A DNA stretch of 7,919 bases. It comes from an uncultured Planctomycetia bacterium (GTDB lineage: Bacteria > Planctomycetota > UBA1135 > GCA-002686595). Of this stretch, positions 6,507 to 7,919 are shown one piece after another; the first letter of the stretch is position 1, and each line of letters opens with the position of its first letter. The notes beneath the pieces were generated by a model. That model ran no database searches. It saw nothing but the letters and a program-made list of their open reading frames with translations, and had not been told where the DNA came from. Position numbers and translations under genes: made by a program. The stretch is from NCBI GenBank assembly GCA_938003765.1, contig CALKYE010000023.1, positions 1 through 7,919 of the forward strand, written 5' to 3'.

Positions 6507-7126
6507 GCGGCGACGACTCGCGTCGAAGCCTCGGTGCGCGACGCCTGTAGCAGCCTGAATCACTTGGAGGGTCGCGTCGCGCTCGTGAAGAGCTTCGCCG
6601 ATGTCGAACGCGTCGAGATCAAGCTCGAGCGCGTGTGGCGCTGCACGCTCAGCACGATGAACCGCGCGTCGAGCTGCGCAGGTGCGAATGCGGCGCACGC
6701 GGCAACCCGCTGCGGCGAGGGCTCGCCGAAGAAGCGGCCGCGCCGATCAGTCGGATGCCGACGCTTCGTCCTGCATCGAGGCCGGCGCTCGCGGCGCAGG
6801 TCCGTTCGCGCGCGCCTCCAAACTCGGATCGACGACTGAATCAGATCGCTGACGACACTCTCGCCGGAGTGCGTCCAAGCGATGCGAGTTCCACCGCACC
6901 GCCGTATTCCGCGCGCGGGAGACTCGACAGTGCGGAGCTGCCGGATGCGTCTACGGTGGCCGAAGTGCGAACTTCACCGCTCGCCGAACGCTTCATTCTC
7001 GGGAGACGCCGAAGATCTCGTCGATTCGTCCGCCGCGATCCCCACGCACCGCTACGGTCGCCTCCCGTCCGGCGACCCGCTCGCCGTTCACCGCATGCTT
7101 CCCCAACGCTCGCACCGCGAGAACGG
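6507..7126. other. 620-bp stretch without a confident gene
   Basis: No protein family is recognisable on either strand. From the stop of the GT-C gene to about 6750, the same frame (no stop until 6839; possible GTG start at 6534) keeps a coding-like third-position G/C preference. By hand count 8 of 63 codons from 6552 end in A or T. It reads HLEGRVALVKSFADVERV near its start. Beyond about 6760 this fades into Arg-rich translation with no codon bias. The first part may therefore be a small gene, a decayed 3' extension, or sequence fixed by composition only. A weak 5-bp hairpin (CGACG / CGTCG, 6511-6525) follows the GT-C stop. The second half (6840-7126) must hold the promoter of the gene at 7127, but I cannot identify one. 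Confidence 0.45.
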
Positions 7127-7852
7127 ATGAACATGAAATCGACGCAACGCTCGAAGCAGTCCACCCCCGAACGTTCCTCAACGACCCAGGACGCGCCGAT
7201 CGCCAAGATCTACGTGGCCCAGCCGGACGGAACGCTCCGCCTGCACTCCTCAGAACCCGCTGCGCACGCGCCGGTCGGGCAAGCTCCGACGCCCGAGGTC
7301 GCGCGACTCAAGGGCCCCGGCGCGGCCGCGGTGGGCACTGCGATCGTCTTCGTGGTCGAGCAGTTCTGGAAGCTGATCGACCACTCGGCTCCGACGGCCG
7401 GCGCGGACACGAAGCCGCACATGTCGGCAGTGATCCTGCCGGACACGACGGCCGCTGATTACTCCAACGCAGAGCCGTTGCACACGCCGTGGTACGGCAT
7501 GGAGTTGTGCTTCGGGCATCTGACGCTCGCAGCGTGTTGGTTCAGGATCCGGGGTTCGACGCGCGCGACACCGAACGACAAGCCCGGCGTGATTCGACGC
7601 CCGGGCCTGTACATCCCGAACCTCGCCGTCGACACCGATCGCTTCTACTCCGGACTCGCGCAGAACGTGACCATCTCGGTCTCGCTCAGCTCTCCCGAGT
7701 TCCGGGCGCCGGCCGCGGGACAGTCTGGCCCGGGCGCAGCGTACGTGGAGGTCACGATCACCATGTCCACGGCTGACGCGTTCACTCAGTCGTCCAAGTC
7801 ACTCACCTTCGCCGTCCGCGGCGACGAGACCACGCCGACTCTGTTGAAGTAG
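7127..7852 (+). CDS. Unrecognised 241-residue hypothetical protein
   Basis: I do not recognise this protein. Codon choice is strongly G/C-ending throughout, so it is very likely a real gene. Residues 1-23 are polar and Ser/Thr/Gln-rich (QRSKQSTPERSSTTQDAP), a disordered tail with no signal peptide. A predicted strand follows (IAKIYVAQPDGTLRLH, 25-40), then a Pro/Ala linker, a hydrophobic helix around 64-84 (AVGTAIVFVVEQFWKLI) that could be one membrane pass or a buried helix, and a mixed region with YGMELCFGHLTLAACWFRIRG at 123-143. The last third looks beta-rich with alternating hydrophobic residues (NVTISVSLSS at 180-189, YVEVTITMS at 206-214). ATG at 7127 or 7133 (MNMK) cannot be separated; neither has a strong Shine-Dalgarno. 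It stands alone after a long gap and is followed 20 nt later by a strong hairpin, so it is probably a single-gene unit. Confidence 0.78.
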   Translation: MNMKSTQRSKQSTPERSSTTQDAPIAKIYVAQPDGTLRLHSSEPAAHAPVGQAPTPEVARLKGPGAAAVGTAIVFVVEQFWKLIDHSAPTAGADTKPHMSAVILPDTTAADYSNAEPLHTPWYGMELCFGHLTLAACWFRIRGSTRATPNDKPGVIRRPGLYIPNLAVDTDRFYSGLAQNVTISVSLSSPEFRAPAAGQSGPGAAYVEVTITMSTADAFTQSSKSLTFAVRGDETTPTLLK

Positions 7853-7871
7853 AGCCGCATCGACTCGGAGC

Positions 7872-7901
7872 GCTCCGCTCACGTCGGCGACGTGGCGGAG
7901 C
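7872..7901 (+). terminator. Strong hairpin after the 241-residue protein gene
   Basis: GCTCCGC (7872-7878) pairs with GCGGAGC (7895-7901) and CACGTC (7880-7885) with GACGTG (7889-7894). This gives 13 base pairs with one bulged T at 7879 and a 3-nt loop GGC. It begins 20 nt after the stop at 7852, the expected place for a transcript end. No T-run follows, so it would be a U-less terminator or an RNA-stabilising stem. An overlapping perfect palindrome CGGAGCGCTCCG lies at 7866-7877 and could compete with it. Confidence 0.5.
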
Positions 7902-7919
7902 CTCCACGTCGGGCGCTCG

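Noticed and set aside
4461..6698. Open frame of about 745 codons on the minus strand across the GT-C gene
   Set aside because: It is Arg/Glu-rich with no recognisable domain and lies opposite a clear membrane-protein gene. Long antisense frames are expected in DNA with this codon bias.
6635..7126. In-frame N-terminal extension of the 241-residue protein back to 6635
   Set aside because: The added residues are Arg/Pro/Ser-rich with no third-position G/C preference, whereas bias begins at about 7127.
1..7919. Mobile elements, CRISPR arrays, tRNA or rRNA genes, defence genes
   Set aside because: I saw no transposase or integrase motifs, no regularly spaced repeats, no cloverleaf or rRNA-like sequence, and no known defence domains.

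Overview
The window is GC-rich with strong G/C preference at third codon positions. It reads as a piece of the chromosome of a Planctomycetota bacterium. The main clue is the secreted protein at 409-1416: its C-terminal Cys-rich module, starting YCTGKVNSQGCTP, is of a type I remember as abundant in exported proteins of marine Planctomycetota (Pla163/Poly30-like lineages). A truncated FG-GAP/EF-hand-like secreted protein beside it fits. The lineage is an inference from memory of these families; no rRNA, tRNA or marker gene is present to prove it.

The left part (1-1943) is all on the minus strand. It holds the 5' end of an FG-GAP repeat protein that leaves the window (1-214), a 335-aa secreted beta-sandwich-type protein (409-1416), and a 72-residue membrane-anchored or exported small protein (1725-1943). 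The two secreted genes each have a clear Shine-Dalgarno sequence. A 9-bp hairpin lies between them, and a gene-free stretch of about 310 bp separates the second from the small gene.

The middle and right part (2026-7852) is all on the plus strand. First comes an alpha/beta hydrolase fused to a C-terminal module usually found at the end of large signalling ATPases and cyclase-like proteins. Next is an Rv2258c-type SAM-dependent methyltransferase with a winged-helix N-terminus, then a multi-pass GT-C-fold glycosyltransferase-like membrane protein. After about 620 bp without a confident gene comes a 241-aa protein I do not recognise, followed by a strong hairpin. Gaps of 107-150 bp and the mixed functions suggest loosely collinear genes rather than a tight pathway operon; no common pathway is evident.

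The divergent point (1944-2025) is the most distinctive regulatory spot. The small minus-strand gene and the plus-strand hydrolase both lack a Shine-Dalgarno, and each has a TAnnnT-type -10-like hexamer exactly 6 nt before its ATG, which suggests leaderless transcripts in both directions. No mobile element, CRISPR array, RNA gene or defence system was found. The best novelty candidates are the hydrolase fusion, the unrecognised 241-aa protein, the soluble C-terminal domain of the GT-C protein, and the coding-like sequence just after its stop codon.
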